DNA from: JAXGMQ01 sp040768585
GTDB taxonomy: Bacteria > Caldisericota > Caldisericia > JAAYUI01
Length of the DNA: 64,000 nucleotides
Direction of reading: 5' to 3'
Assembly (NCBI GenBank): GCA_040768585.1
Contig: JAXGMQ010000001.1
Location: 744,001-808,000 of the forward strand
A model generated the notes under the pieces. The model saw only the letters and a list, made by a program, of their open reading frames with translations. It did not search any database and was not told the origin of the DNA. A program made the position numbers and the translations under genes. Of this stretch, positions 17,710 to 26,881 are shown one piece after another (position 1 is the stretch's first letter; the number at the start of each line of letters is the position of its first letter).

Positions 17710-18153
17710 ATGCCAAAAACCACAAGAGAAAAACTCGCCACAAAAACCAAACGCGAGGTCAAGGAGACTTCTGAGGGTTTACTCTTGATTCCATCCGCTC
17801 CTGATGTCGAGGAGCAGATGAGAAGACCAAAAAATGGACAGCTCATTACAACTGGTATCATCAGAGAAGCTCTTACAAAAAAACATGGCGCCAAGAGGGC
17901 TTGTCCACTTGTGACAGGAATATTTTCCAAGATGGTCGCCCAAGCTGCCGAGGAGGACAGAGCTGACGGTATCGAGGATATCGTGCCGTGGTGGAGAACC
18001 CTCAAACCCGACGGGAGTCTGAACGAGAAGTACCCAGATGGCCCAGATTATCAGGCGGATTTACTCACAGAGGAGGGGTTTGAGATCGAACGGGGCAAGG
18101 GGAGAAGCAAAAAACTCAGAGTAGTTGACTTCGAAAAGTTCCTTGTGAAATAG
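17710..18153 (+). CDS. MGMT/alkyltransferase-like (ATL) DNA-binding protein
   Basis: 147 residues. The central part matches the methylguanine methyltransferase DNA-binding fold: GQLITTGIIREALTKKHGA, KRACPLVTGIF, then DIVPWWRTLKPDGSLN and LLTEEGFEI. In true methyltransferases the active site is PCHR; here it is PWWR, so the acceptor Cys is replaced by Trp as in alkyltransferase-like proteins that bind O6-alkylguanine and flag it for nucleotide-excision repair. The start abuts the upstream stop, implying translational coupling. TetR control suggests an inducible alkylation response. The basic N-terminus (about 25 residues) is extra. Confidence 0.8.
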   Translation: MPKTTREKLATKTKREVKETSEGLLLIPSAPDVEEQMRRPKNGQLITTGIIREALTKKHGAKRACPLVTGIFSKMVAQAAEEDRADGIEDIVPWWRTLKPDGSLNEKYPDGPDYQADLLTEEGFEIERGKGRSKKLRVVDFEKFLVK

Positions 18154-18158
18154 GTGCT

Positions 18159-19610
18159 CTAGTCCCTCAATACCCTTGCGCCGAGGCATTCGCCATTTTT
18201 GCCTGTGACTATCGCAAATGCGACGGTCGGATGGGAGGGAATGTCCACCTCTGCTTGAAGCACTCTGCTTCTGTCTGTTGCGTGCCTTGTGATTGATTCA
18301 ACCAACAGGGGAGACATGTAACCCTTGACCTCGACCACTGAGAGTCTTGTCTCAAACGGGTAGGGTGCATCTTCAAGGTCGACTGTGACCACACCACCAT
18401 CGAAGCTCATGTCGGTGCTGCACATTTCGCTCTTGCACTCTGTAAGGTCATCCTTGACTGAATTGATCGATTCCTTCGAGACCTCTTCGGTAATTATCTT
18501 TCCGTCGATCATTACGTACTCACCGTGAGGGAAGAAGTCCGTTTCACCAGTCACGACAAAGACGAGTGCTTTGGGGTAAACGTCCTGCTGAAGCTGCCAG
18601 ATATCTGAAACCAGTTCCTTGTATTTTTTTGTCGTTGTTGAGATGGCAACATAGCTTGTTTGAGTGTCCGCCACTCTTGTGACAACCCATTTTTCAACGG
18701 CAACTGCATAACCAGAGTCTCTTGTGCAATAGAAATAATCGTCTGACACATCAATTGTTCTTGGGACAAAGCTGCCGTTTGAGCCTGCAATCGGGTCTCC
18801 GCCGATCTTTGCGTTCTCTGTATCTCTTGAAGACGCCGTCTCTCCCCAGACTCCATATGAACCATCTTCGAACCACACCGTCACACGATTATTACCGGCA
18901 TCGGAAAACCAGAAATTACCCTCTCCATCAATTGCAAAGTCGGTTGGGTTTTTCAGTGCATTGACAGCTGAGCCGAAGTGTGTGGTCTCACTCACAAGGT
19001 TGAGTTCGGTGTCAAACTTTAAAATCTTAGAATCAAAAGTAAGTGCCCAGACATAGTCGTCATAGAGTTCAAGCGCAACAACATCTCTCTCGACCTGGTC
19101 GTAAATTTCCATGTCATAACCGAGTGAGACTACTGGTCCACCCTCATATCCGACATATATTCCATAATCATCAGCAACGATTGCCACAGGGGTTTTGTCA
19201 AACAAACCTAGATCATCAGAATAAACGACATCCGTTATCTCACCATTCGATAGGACTTTTACAGACTTGTCATGCTTGTCTGTGGCAAACACAAAACCAT
19301 CAACGCCGGCAATCTTGTCTGGTTTAAATCCCTTTGGCCCAACACATTCACCGGAACGCTTGAGGTTTCCGTTGAACTGGCCATCGAGGGTATAGGTGTA
19401 TATCTGCCCAACATCTTTTGCACCGACTAGTACCCACTTGTCCATCACAGACACTTCGCTTGGTTGGAAGGGGCATGAACACCACGCTAGACCAATAGGA
19501 ACAACGGGGCCTGAGGGAGCTGAGAAACCTTGCAGCAGGAGAGCTGCGGCAATGATTATGTTACCAAACAGATAGTTTATCTGGTGTCGTGTTCTTGATT
19601 CTCGCTTCAT
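18159..19610 (-). CDS. Secreted NHL/six-bladed beta-propeller protein
   Basis: 483 residues. Signal peptide after a basic n-region: LFGNIIIAAALLLQGFSAPSG. Blades are recognisable as NHL-like repeats, for instance NPTDFAIDGEGNFWFSDAGNNRVTVW split over residues about 225-250, and GFKPDKIAGVDGFVFATD. The last 150 residues (from about 330) form a different beta-rich domain. It overlaps the preceding PQQ-like gene by 50 bp, so translation is probably coupled. It converges with the alkyltransferase gene, stops 5 bp apart. Export and context suggest a surface or periplasmic binding role; no catalytic signature. Confidence 0.78.
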   Translation of the reverse strand: MKRESRTRHQINYLFGNIIIAAALLLQGFSAPSGPVVPIGLAWCSCPFQPSEVSVMDKWVLVGAKDVGQIYTYTLDGQFNGNLKRSGECVGPKGFKPDKIAGVDGFVFATDKHDKSVKVLSNGEITDVVYSDDLGLFDKTPVAIVADDYGIYVGYEGGPVVSLGYDMEIYDQVERDVVALELYDDYVWALTFDSKILKFDTELNLVSETTHFGSAVNALKNPTDFAIDGEGNFWFSDAGNNRVTVWFEDGSYGVWGETASSRDTENAKIGGDPIAGSNGSFVPRTIDVSDDYFYCTRDSGYAVAVEKWVVTRVADTQTSYVAISTTTKKYKELVSDIWQLQQDVYPKALVFVVTGETDFFPHGEYVMIDGKIITEEVSKESINSVKDDLTECKSEMCSTDMSFDGGVVTVDLEDAPYPFETRLSVVEVKGYMSPLLVESITRHATDRSRVLQAEVDIPSHPTVAFAIVTGKNGECLGARVLRD

Positions 19611-21870
19611 CTAGGAGTTCATCTTCGTTGCTTGGTGTTAGTGTGTATCGAACCGTTGGGAGGCTGTTGAATCTAGTGTCTCTTCTCGGAGAAAGCAGAA
19701 TCAACGAACCGGTGTGCGTCGTTAGAACCAACCTATTCTCAGCGAGGACACCACCCACAATGTCGAAACCAAATTCATGTGTATAGCGTTTATCCTCGTC
19801 TTCAAGGGCAATAATGGTTATAGACTTCCCACTTAACACACACAGATGATCGAGTGTAACAAAGCAACTGACGAAACTGCCATCTATCACGACTTTAACA
19901 TCACTTCCCCAGACTGACCTACCGCTTCTCTTGTTGAGAGCTTGGACGGTGCCATCTGAGGTGATACAATAGAGCCTATCACCTGCCGTTGCCAGGTTTG
20001 AAACGATTTTGTAATCGAAGGCTCTTGTCCAGATCGGTTTGATGTATTTAAGTTTTGAGTCAATGCATTTTATTTTCTCACCGGAGGGAACAAATATTCG
20101 GCTATCATCTGAGGTAGAGGTAAGTTTTATCTTCCCAGATGGGTCAAACCACTCAAGTTTTCCGGTGAGTCTGTTGTACTTGCTGAAACTGCCATCTTGT
20201 GAACCGATAAAGATACTATCGTTTGTTATAGTCGGGGTTGAAGTGATAACTCCGCTTGTTCTGAAAAAGTTTTGGAAACTACCCCTCCGTAAATCGAACG
20301 AATAAACATAATCCTTCCAGACGCCGACGAAAACCTGGTTGCCATTGATTGTTGGGGGGGCATAGATGTATTCATACATCTTGTAGTCCCATATGTAGTC
20401 GCCATTGCTGGCATCGAGACAGACTATGGGGCTGTTGCAAGGCGCAACAACAATCTTCCCGTCAGAGTATGCGGGGGAGCCAATTATCTTCGAGCCGTCA
20501 AATTCTCTCTGCCAAATAAGCTCTGCTTTGGACAGCGAAACGCAACGAACCGTGCCATCGGTGAGACAGTAATAAACCTTATCACCAACAACAATTGGAG
20601 GGCTTTCGCAGAGACCACCGACCTCTGTTCGCCACTTCACATCCTTACCGTTTGCAAGCGAGATACACACACCCTTGCCGGCCTCAGGCAGAGCAAGCAC
20701 ACCTGATGAGCCAGCCGCAATACCAGCATCGAGGGGGACACCGGGATTGCTCGTCCAGACATGCTGTCCGGCGGCTTGGGTTAGGCAGTAGAGACGTCCT
20801 GTGTTTGATGAGCCAACGTAAACCTTTCCCTCTGCAAGAGCAAGATGTTGACCAGTTACACCGCCATTCAACTGATAGGGTTTCTTCCAGGCACTGGCGC
20901 AAGACTTGATCTCAACACAGTGAACCTCTCCAGAATAAGTCGCAAAGTAGAGATACCACCCATCCGACAAAACGCCAGTGAGAACCCTGTCTCCAATCGG
21001 AAGGGTACAGACATCTTCACCAGTTTCCCACGATTTAATTCGAAGAATCCCATCGGCGTCGACAAACGCAACGCCCTCTGACGCTGAGCAGAGTGCGTTC
21101 TGTCCTGAAACGATTGAAGCTTTCTTTCTCCAAAGTATCGAATCTCTGCTGTAGACCTCTCCTCTTGAGATGTCCACACAGATGAGTTCATCAGAAACTG
21201 TCGCGAAAACCAGTCTGGCTTTCCCGTCAGAATCTGTGTACGTAACAGGATTCGTGAAATCCTTCACGGTTATATTTTCGCCAAGTTCTTTGGCAAGATC
21301 ACAGTAGCCTTTGATAAAAAGCCCCGACAGAGTCCACTCGGTCAGGACGGCATCGTCTGTTATGGTGAATATTGATGAACCGGCGGAAACGGGTGCCGTA
21401 GAAATTTTGCCGCCCAAATCCCGCCTCTGGTTGAGTTTGCCGTCGTCGGTCATGAGGCAACTCAGTATCCCCTCATATGTTGTCTGGAAAACAAAGTTGC
21501 CAATAACAAGGGGTTTTGCGACGTTTACGGAGTGTGAGAGTATCTTCCTCCATACCAGTTCTCCAGTTCGACCATCTATGCAGGAGAGAGAACCTGAGGT
21601 TTGTTGGACAAAGAAACACCCCTTGTAGTAGGAGGGCACTGCCTCCTTGTGAACACCACCACCGCTGTGATAGGAGACGCTACCCCAGTCAGAGATGTCA
21701 TGTTTATCTGAGATATTGAGCATGCGCTCAGTGGTGGCAAATGTGTGGGCTGAGTCGTAGCCAAACATCTGCCAGGAATGGGTATCAGAACGAACACCAG
21801 GGGAGAAAAAAGCCGACAGGAACACAGCACAAACTAGCACCGTTGCTATTCTCGCGGCATGTCTTCTCAT
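19561..21870 (-). CDS. Secreted PQQ-like beta-propeller repeat protein
   Basis: 769 residues. Signal peptide MRRHAARIATVLVCAVFLSAFFSP. The remainder is a run of about 13-15 PQQ-like blades of the form G.vyv.s..G.lycl....G..vW, e.g. GKVYVGSSNTGRLYCLTQAAG and GKIVVAPCNSPIVCLDASNG. Many blades carry Cys where most family members have Ala (over 20 Cys in total), unusual for an exported protein. No quinoprotein dehydrogenase active-site Asp/Ca pattern is evident, so it is probably a scaffold like BamB rather than an enzyme. Its 3' end overlaps the next propeller gene. Confidence 0.85.
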   Translation of the reverse strand: MRRHAARIATVLVCAVFLSAFFSPGVRSDTHSWQMFGYDSAHTFATTERMLNISDKHDISDWGSVSYHSGGGVHKEAVPSYYKGCFFVQQTSGSLSCIDGRTGELVWRKILSHSVNVAKPLVIGNFVFQTTYEGILSCLMTDDGKLNQRRDLGGKISTAPVSAGSSIFTITDDAVLTEWTLSGLFIKGYCDLAKELGENITVKDFTNPVTYTDSDGKARLVFATVSDELICVDISRGEVYSRDSILWRKKASIVSGQNALCSASEGVAFVDADGILRIKSWETGEDVCTLPIGDRVLTGVLSDGWYLYFATYSGEVHCVEIKSCASAWKKPYQLNGGVTGQHLALAEGKVYVGSSNTGRLYCLTQAAGQHVWTSNPGVPLDAGIAAGSSGVLALPEAGKGVCISLANGKDVKWRTEVGGLCESPPIVVGDKVYYCLTDGTVRCVSLSKAELIWQREFDGSKIIGSPAYSDGKIVVAPCNSPIVCLDASNGDYIWDYKMYEYIYAPPTINGNQVFVGVWKDYVYSFDLRRGSFQNFFRTSGVITSTPTITNDSIFIGSQDGSFSKYNRLTGKLEWFDPSGKIKLTSTSDDSRIFVPSGEKIKCIDSKLKYIKPIWTRAFDYKIVSNLATAGDRLYCITSDGTVQALNKRSGRSVWGSDVKVVIDGSFVSCFVTLDHLCVLSGKSITIIALEDEDKRYTHEFGFDIVGGVLAENRLVLTTHTGSLILLSPRRDTRFNSLPTVRYTLTPSNEDELLDEARIKNTTPDKLSVW

Positions 21871-21902
21871 TTAACCAATGCTTTAAGTGTAAGTCATTTG
21901 TA

Positions 21903-23363
21903 TCAAAAATCAAGCTGGTCAAAGATGTTGAATGATTGTAGCTTTTCGAAGTCTCCTGTCACATTCAATCTTATCCACACCATCTCATCCTGCTCAAACA
22001 CTCTCAGATTCAGCTTTATGTCTGCCTGTCTAATCATCTCAACAAACATTTCGGGATACATGTCCAACACCGGGTTTGAGATATCTGACTCCGTCATTGA
22101 CTCAAGCAAAAGACTGTAGTCCAGAGAGGCAAAGAGAATAGACGGTTCGGGCAGGTCATATCGGGTCGATTCCCAGTTGTTGATGATACTGGCATTGCTT
22201 CCAACAAACAGATAGTCACCCTCTGGTTTTGCAAACGCTTGTACAGACGGAGCTGCCATGCTTGGAGCGAAGAAATCCTCATCAATATCTATTTTATCAT
22301 AAACCAGATAGCCTCCATCGTCCTGGACAAGGTTGTACTCATCCTCAACAAATATGCTATTCATCAGTTCGCTTGCGGTCATATCATCTGGCAGGAAAAT
22401 TGCGCCGATGTAATCACCGATGTCCCGCTCAAAATCAATCATATCGACCCAAAGACCCATGAGTCCATCAATTGCGATGTTCTCCTCGGTTTCAATTCCA
22501 GCAAAATCCGGGATGAAGGAGAGCGCTCCTCTGATAGGGCTGTTTGGTGTCATCGAGAGGATATCGGACAAATCTCTGGCGCTGTCAAAGACCGAGTCGA
22601 TTAACCCTGCAAACTCCTCGTTTTTAGGGTCAATGTCTTTGATTTGGTCTCTGCCTTCGATGAGTGCAATGGCAAATCCGGCTTCTTCACTTGCTTCGTC
22701 AATATAGATTGAACCCGCAACCTGAACTCTTTTCTCTCTTTCGATTACAGGTTGGGCATAGAAGGAGAGGTAAGGTGATTCCATGACTGAATCGATCTTA
22801 TCCCAATTATCCAACTGCGTGATGGATGGAGTATCACCGTTTTTTACGCCAAGAACATACTCAATCGGGTCCTTATCCTGTGAGATAAGCACATACCCCT
22901 TATCAAGATAAAGCACCACATCATCGCTAATGTAGTAATCTTCCTCTGAGGCTATCTTCATGCCTTGTATTTCACTGAATACATCAACAATTTTATCAAT
23001 CTCCCTCTTGGGATTTCCCTCCCCTGAAAGCCTGATTCCAATGACGAGTTTCCCATCATCGTCAGTTGTAAAAAACCCAGCTATATCGAGGAAATCATAG
23101 TCGATATCAAGAAATCCCTGAAACTCTTCGTCTATCTCTTCCTTGAAAAGACCGAGTAGAGGCTTCGCCTGATCATAGACTTCACCCAGGTTGGCTGTGG
23201 TGTCAAACTTCAAAAAAACATCACAATCGATTCCAGCGTAGTTTTCTGGTGGAAGGAATTCGTAATCTCCGCCTCCCCTAAGCATGATGTAGAGGGCAAC
23301 AGCACCACCAATCAACACTACCACCAAAGCAACAGCAACCGCCACAGCAACACTGTTTTTCAT
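21903..23363 (-). CDS. Membrane-anchored DUF3352-like protein
   Basis: 486 residues. One N-terminal membrane helix (residues 5-28) without a clear cleavage site, then an outside domain that begins LPPENYAGIDCDVFLKFD, in the style of DUF3352 proteins. The mature part is strongly acidic. It is a distant paralogue of 23465-24895 on the same strand 101 bp upstream; both have the pattern YYISDDVVLYLDKGYVLIS / LYVTIRTTDNKLFIDLG and an ILDM/ELYD helix near the end. AGGAGG precedes the ATG. It is followed after 32 bp by the PQQ-like protein gene. Function unknown. Confidence 0.65.
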   Translation of the reverse strand: MKNSVAVAVAVALVVVLIGGAVALYIMLRGGGDYEFLPPENYAGIDCDVFLKFDTTANLGEVYDQAKPLLGLFKEEIDEEFQGFLDIDYDFLDIAGFFTTDDDGKLVIGIRLSGEGNPKREIDKIVDVFSEIQGMKIASEEDYYISDDVVLYLDKGYVLISQDKDPIEYVLGVKNGDTPSITQLDNWDKIDSVMESPYLSFYAQPVIEREKRVQVAGSIYIDEASEEAGFAIALIEGRDQIKDIDPKNEEFAGLIDSVFDSARDLSDILSMTPNSPIRGALSFIPDFAGIETEENIAIDGLMGLWVDMIDFERDIGDYIGAIFLPDDMTASELMNSIFVEDEYNLVQDDGGYLVYDKIDIDEDFFAPSMAAPSVQAFAKPEGDYLFVGSNASIINNWESTRYDLPEPSILFASLDYSLLLESMTESDISNPVLDMYPEMFVEMIRQADIKLNLRVFEQDEMVWIRLNVTGDFEKLQSFNIFDQLDF

Positions 23364-23464
23364 CCAGATCCTCCTAAATCAAATCCACAAATCGTATAGA
23401 ACAAACCACGCTGGCAGCTGCAAGCAACCTACCACAGAACGTTGCAGCTGCCAAGTAGGACAAA

Positions 23465-24895
23465 CTAGTATGTCATTCTGAATTCTATCTTGACAGCCTC
23501 ACCATCAAGATAGAGTCTGGCTGATGCAGTGAGATTCATTTCACTCAGATATTTCATGCACTCCTTAAGTGTCATCATTCCCTTCTCATCATTTATCGGG
23601 GACATAACCAACAAGTCATAGAGCTCATCGATGGTTGGGTTTAAATCAATATGCGCTGCAACAAGCCCCTCTCCTGAGAGTGGAAACACTATTTCAGGCT
23701 CTGCTTTAAGTGAATTGAGCTTCTCAGAGAATACCATGCTTGTATCCGAAATCTTCACATAGTTATAGAGCCAACTCAAATCACCCCAATGGTAGTCTTC
23801 TCCAATAGGAGACATGGCATAAATTCCTTCTTCGTCCTCAATCTCTTCGAGTTCAACCTCGTCCTCAGGTAGATACTTGTCCCTGAATAAACCGATATCC
23901 TCCATGCTACCAAACCACCCCAGACACGTTTTGGGCATAAAATTCATGAAATCTATGTCCACAGAATAAGCGGTTGAGCCATCCTTGATGTCATAGCCAG
24001 AGTCACCGTATGGGATATCAAAACCGTATTCACTCCAATAGAGAGAACTCATCGCCATCTTTAAAAGAGCGTCTGGCATCGTGTTTATAAATCCTGAGAC
24101 GTCACTTTGGTTTGCTATGAACGTGTTGAATAAGTCTGTGTATTCCTCTGGCACTAATTTTTTCACAGCGTTGATGCCACCAACGAGCTCCACGTCTGCA
24201 TATTCCTCACCATCCCCGCCTCTTGAACTTGAAGCGATTGTGAGTGAGTTGTCCTGGTCAACCGCGAATCTGTTGAAACCACAGCTTGGAGTACCACCCA
24301 TTATTCGCTCAATCTCTGCCCACTCTGGGTCAGCTTTGAAACTGTCATGGTTGCCCTCTTTTGTGGCAAGGCAGTTGTCAAGCAGGGACGAGTCTTGTCC
24401 AAGGTCTATGAACAGCTTGTTGTCAGTGGTACGGATTGTGACATAGAGGTCATAATCAACTTCAATCACCCAGAAACCACCCTCTTTTTCCTCGACCTCA
24501 AACATGAACATGTCGGCAAGTGAATTGATAAAATCGCCTGTCCAGGATGCGCTGTCCTCTGATTCGATGTCGAAGACGAATATCGTAGACTCAGACTCGT
24601 CGCCAATTGAGAAACCATCGAACTTCAATACGCTGTAGTCGACATCACCATCTCTGAAGTCATACTCGGGGAACTCAGTGAAAAACGTGTTGACTAACTC
24701 ATGTTCTAGCATGTCGGCAAGCGTCGTATTGGTGAAAAACTGGCTGTATGACGTTGCCTCGATCGGCAGATAGTCCAAACCAACAGTTCCTACCTTTTCA
24801 ATCTCCTCATCAGCCTGTGTGGAGAGAACGACGACTCCACAGAGCAGCACCAGAGCAATAGTAGAAGAGATGATAATTTTCCAGATGTTCTTCAT
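23465..24895 (-). CDS. Secreted or membrane-anchored acidic protein, paralogue of 21903-23363
   Basis: 476 residues. N-terminal hydrophobic segment MKNIWKIIISSTIALVLL followed by CGVVVLSTQADEE: the Cys could be a lipobox or part of a signal peptide. The exported part is acidic and has the same order of elements as the downstream DUF3352-like protein (LPIEATSYSQFF start, membrane-proximal strand pairs, AHIDLNPTIDELYDLL near the end). AGGAGGATATT precedes the ATG. No enzyme motif. An 80-bp gap with a TGCAGCTGCCA-like inverted repeat separates it from its paralogue. Confidence 0.62.
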   Translation of the reverse strand: MKNIWKIIISSTIALVLLCGVVVLSTQADEEIEKVGTVGLDYLPIEATSYSQFFTNTTLADMLEHELVNTFFTEFPEYDFRDGDVDYSVLKFDGFSIGDESESTIFVFDIESEDSASWTGDFINSLADMFMFEVEEKEGGFWVIEVDYDLYVTIRTTDNKLFIDLGQDSSLLDNCLATKEGNHDSFKADPEWAEIERIMGGTPSCGFNRFAVDQDNSLTIASSSRGGDGEEYADVELVGGINAVKKLVPEEYTDLFNTFIANQSDVSGFINTMPDALLKMAMSSLYWSEYGFDIPYGDSGYDIKDGSTAYSVDIDFMNFMPKTCLGWFGSMEDIGLFRDKYLPEDEVELEEIEDEEGIYAMSPIGEDYHWGDLSWLYNYVKISDTSMVFSEKLNSLKAEPEIVFPLSGEGLVAAHIDLNPTIDELYDLLVMSPINDEKGMMTLKECMKYLSEMNLTASARLYLDGEAVKIEFRMTY

Positions 24896-25086
24896 AATAT
24901 CCTCCTCAAAAGAGTGATTTTTTTCCTATGGTGTTGGACACATGCTTATCCATTCGATTTCAAACTTGAGCCAAACACCGTCACGCCCGGGCATTGTACC
25001 CATTTTTTATGAAAATACTACCCATGCCCCAGAATAAAAAGTTACCAAAACATGAACAAATCTAGATTTATCTAAAATTTCTGTAC

Positions 25087-25114
25087 TTGACAGCGACCTC
25101 GCTATCCCTAATAT
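25087..25114 (+). promoter_or_regulatory. Promoter of the rpsP ribosomal/tRNA-modification operon
   Basis: -35 TTGACA (25087-25092), 16-bp spacer, -10 TAATAT (25109-25114), about 43 bp before the rpsP start codon. It is the only strong promoter in the 261-bp gap, which otherwise holds nothing I can name. Confidence 0.7.
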
Positions 25115-25156
25115 ATTCCAGTTGACTATTATCAAAACGAAAGGGGACACAAAGAA

Positions 25157-25459
25157 TTGGCCGCAAAACTCAAACTAATGCGCGTAGGCAAGAAGCACGC
25201 TCCCAGCTTCCGACTCGTGGTTACAGATTCGAGAAAACCAACAAACAGTGACTATATCGAACTGCTTGGTCACATCGATTTTGTCCACGACAATGCAGTC
25301 ACCAACTTCAAGGAAGATAGAGCTCTGTACTGGCTTGGTGTCGGAGTAGAATTCACTGAAGGCGCCAAGGCTGTGCTGCGTAAGACTGGAACATGGGCAA
25401 AGTTTGTCGCTTCTAAAAAAGACGCCAACAACCAAGAGGCTCCCAAGCCCGAAAACTAG
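25157..25459 (+). CDS. rpsP: 30S ribosomal protein S16
   Basis: 100 residues. The start MAAKLKLMRVGKKHAPSFRLVVTDSRKPTNSDYIELLG (first and middle parts) is characteristic of S16, with the basic loop replaced by a short form; usual length is 80-100. It begins at TTG 25157 behind AAAGGGGA. It opens the conserved block S16-KH protein-YlqD-TrmD, as in Firmicutes and Thermotogota. Confidence 0.95.
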   Translation: MAAKLKLMRVGKKHAPSFRLVVTDSRKPTNSDYIELLGHIDFVHDNAVTNFKEDRALYWLGVGVEFTEGAKAVLRKTGTWAKFVASKKDANNQEAPKPEN

Positions 25460-25477
25460 AATCCAAGGAGGAATTCA

Positions 25478-25717
25478 ATGTTTAAAGACACACTACTCTA
25501 CATCGTTAAGCAGCTAGTCGACAATGGTGACAAGGTTGACATCAACGAACTCGTCGGTGAGCAGCATCTTACTTATGAGATCAAGGTTGACCCAGCAGAT
25601 CTTGGCAAGGTGATTGGAAAACAGGGACGCACAATCAACGCCCTTAGAGTCCTCATTCGCGCCGTCTCAAACAAGCACGGTAAAAAAGCTGAGGTTAACG
25701 TAATAGAGGCTAACTAA
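25478..25717 (+). CDS. khpA: KH-domain RNA-binding protein KhpA
   Basis: 79 residues, one KH domain with GxxG loop in DLGKVIGKQGRTINALRVLIRAV. KhpA-type proteins bind structured RNA and, with KhpB, affect cell-wall growth and small-RNA regulation. AAGGAGG lies 9 bases before the ATG. It sits 18 bp after rpsP; the ylqD GTG follows its stop directly. Confidence 0.95.
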   Translation: MFKDTLLYIVKQLVDNGDKVDINELVGEQHLTYEIKVDPADLGKVIGKQGRTINALRVLIRAVSNKHGKKAEVNVIEAN

Positions 25718-26122
25718 GTGCAACTGACTCGCAAGGTCATCCTCAAAGCGATTGTGACTGAGGATTTCAAAAGGCGCTTTGACGCCCAGATTGGCAGTCT
25801 TATCTCCGAGATAAAGATTGAACTCGACAAGATCAAGAGCTCCGAGCAACAACTCATGCTCAAGGTCGGCAGCCTGGACTACAACCAGGTGATGCAGGTT
25901 CGAGAACAGCTCGAGGGCGAAAAGCACAGCCGAGAAAGCACCATCAAGGAACTTGAGACGAGACTGAAACAGGTCAAGGATATGAAAGAGGGAGACCTCT
26001 TTACTCAAGGCACACTCGACAGCATCGTTGATGTCGAGATTGGTGATAATCTCGACACAAAGCTTGCAAGAGCGGAAATCGTCGTAAAAGACGGTGTCGT
26101 TCAAAGCATTAAAGAAGGCTAA
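25718..26122 (+). CDS. ylqD: YlqD-family coiled-coil protein
   Basis: 134 residues. A start MQLTRKVILKAIVTEDFKRRF, a long predicted coiled coil (residues 30-88) and a short beta C-terminus (VDVEIGDNL ... AEIVVKDGVV) match YlqD (PF11068), always found between the KH protein and rimM/trmD. The GTG start abuts the khpA stop. Function of the family is not established. rimM, expected next, is missing. Confidence 0.8.
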   Translation: MQLTRKVILKAIVTEDFKRRFDAQIGSLISEIKIELDKIKSSEQQLMLKVGSLDYNQVMQVREQLEGEKHSRESTIKELETRLKQVKDMKEGDLFTQGTLDSIVDVEIGDNLDTKLARAEIVVKDGVVQSIKEG

Positions 26123-26131
26123 GATTTTAAG

Positions 26132-26881
26132 TTGAGGCTGGTTTTTGCCACAACCTTTCCAGAGTTCTTTGAGGACTCGTGCAAAGTTTCCATCATGGGA
26201 AGGGCGGTAGGGGCTGGCCTCATTGAATTTCAAGCTCTTAATATTAGAAATTTTGCAACTGATTCCCACAAGACCACCGATGACAGACCTTTTGGCGGTG
26301 GAGCTGGGATGCTCCTCAAACCAGAACCTGTCCTAAAACTCATCGATTCACTCAATCTACCTACAGGCTCAAGAGTTGTTCTGACAAGTCCTGCTGGCAA
26401 GACCTTCACTCAAGAGATTGCCCATGAGATGTCAAACGCTCCAGCAATTGCTTTCATATGCGGTCATTATGAAGGGGTAGATGAGCGGATATCTGAGGTT
26501 TGCACTGACTGGCTTTCAATTGGAGACTTTGTCATGACAGGCGGCGAGTTTGCAGCACTTTGCATGGCTGACGCTATCACAAGGCTCATCCCTGGTGTGC
26601 TTGGCAAGGAAGACTCTCTTAATTTCGAATCATTCTCTGAGGGGTTGCTCGAATACCCTCAATACACAAGACCAGCGGAACTTGACGACAAGGTTGTTCC
26701 AGAGGTGCTTCGTTCTGGTGACCACACGAGAATTGCAAAGTGGAGACGAGAGCAAGCGCTCAGACGAACGCTTCTGCTTCGGCCAGAACTTCTTCTAGAT
26801 GCCAACCTCACCAAAGAGGACAAAGAAATCCTCAAAACAATTGTTGAGCAGATGAAATCTGTCACAAAGGATTTGTTCTGA
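26132..26881 (+). CDS. trmD: tRNA (guanine37-N1)-methyltransferase
   Basis: 249 residues, full length. Motifs: RPFGGGAGMLLKPEP, FICGHYEGVDERI (trefoil-knot SAM site), SIGDFVMTGGE, then LEYPQYTRPAE and the C-terminal helical domain WRREQALRRTLLLRPELL. It methylates G37 of tRNAs reading CNN codons to prevent frameshifting. TTG start at 26132, 9 bp after ylqD; it overlaps the next gene by one base (TGATG). Confidence 0.96.
   Translation: MRLVFATTFPEFFEDSCKVSIMGRAVGAGLIEFQALNIRNFATDSHKTTDDRPFGGGAGMLLKPEPVLKLIDSLNLPTGSRVVLTSPAGKTFTQEIAHEMSNAPAIAFICGHYEGVDERISEVCTDWLSIGDFVMTGGEFAALCMADAITRLIPGVLGKEDSLNFESFSEGLLEYPQYTRPAELDDKVVPEVLRSGDHTRIAKWRREQALRRTLLLRPELLLDANLTKEDKEILKTIVEQMKSVTKDLF

Noticed and set aside
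19561..21870. Quinoprotein alcohol dehydrogenase
   Set aside because: Blades match the PQQ-like repeat family in general, but no adjacent Cys-Cys disulfide or catalytic Asp context of the dehydrogenases is seen.
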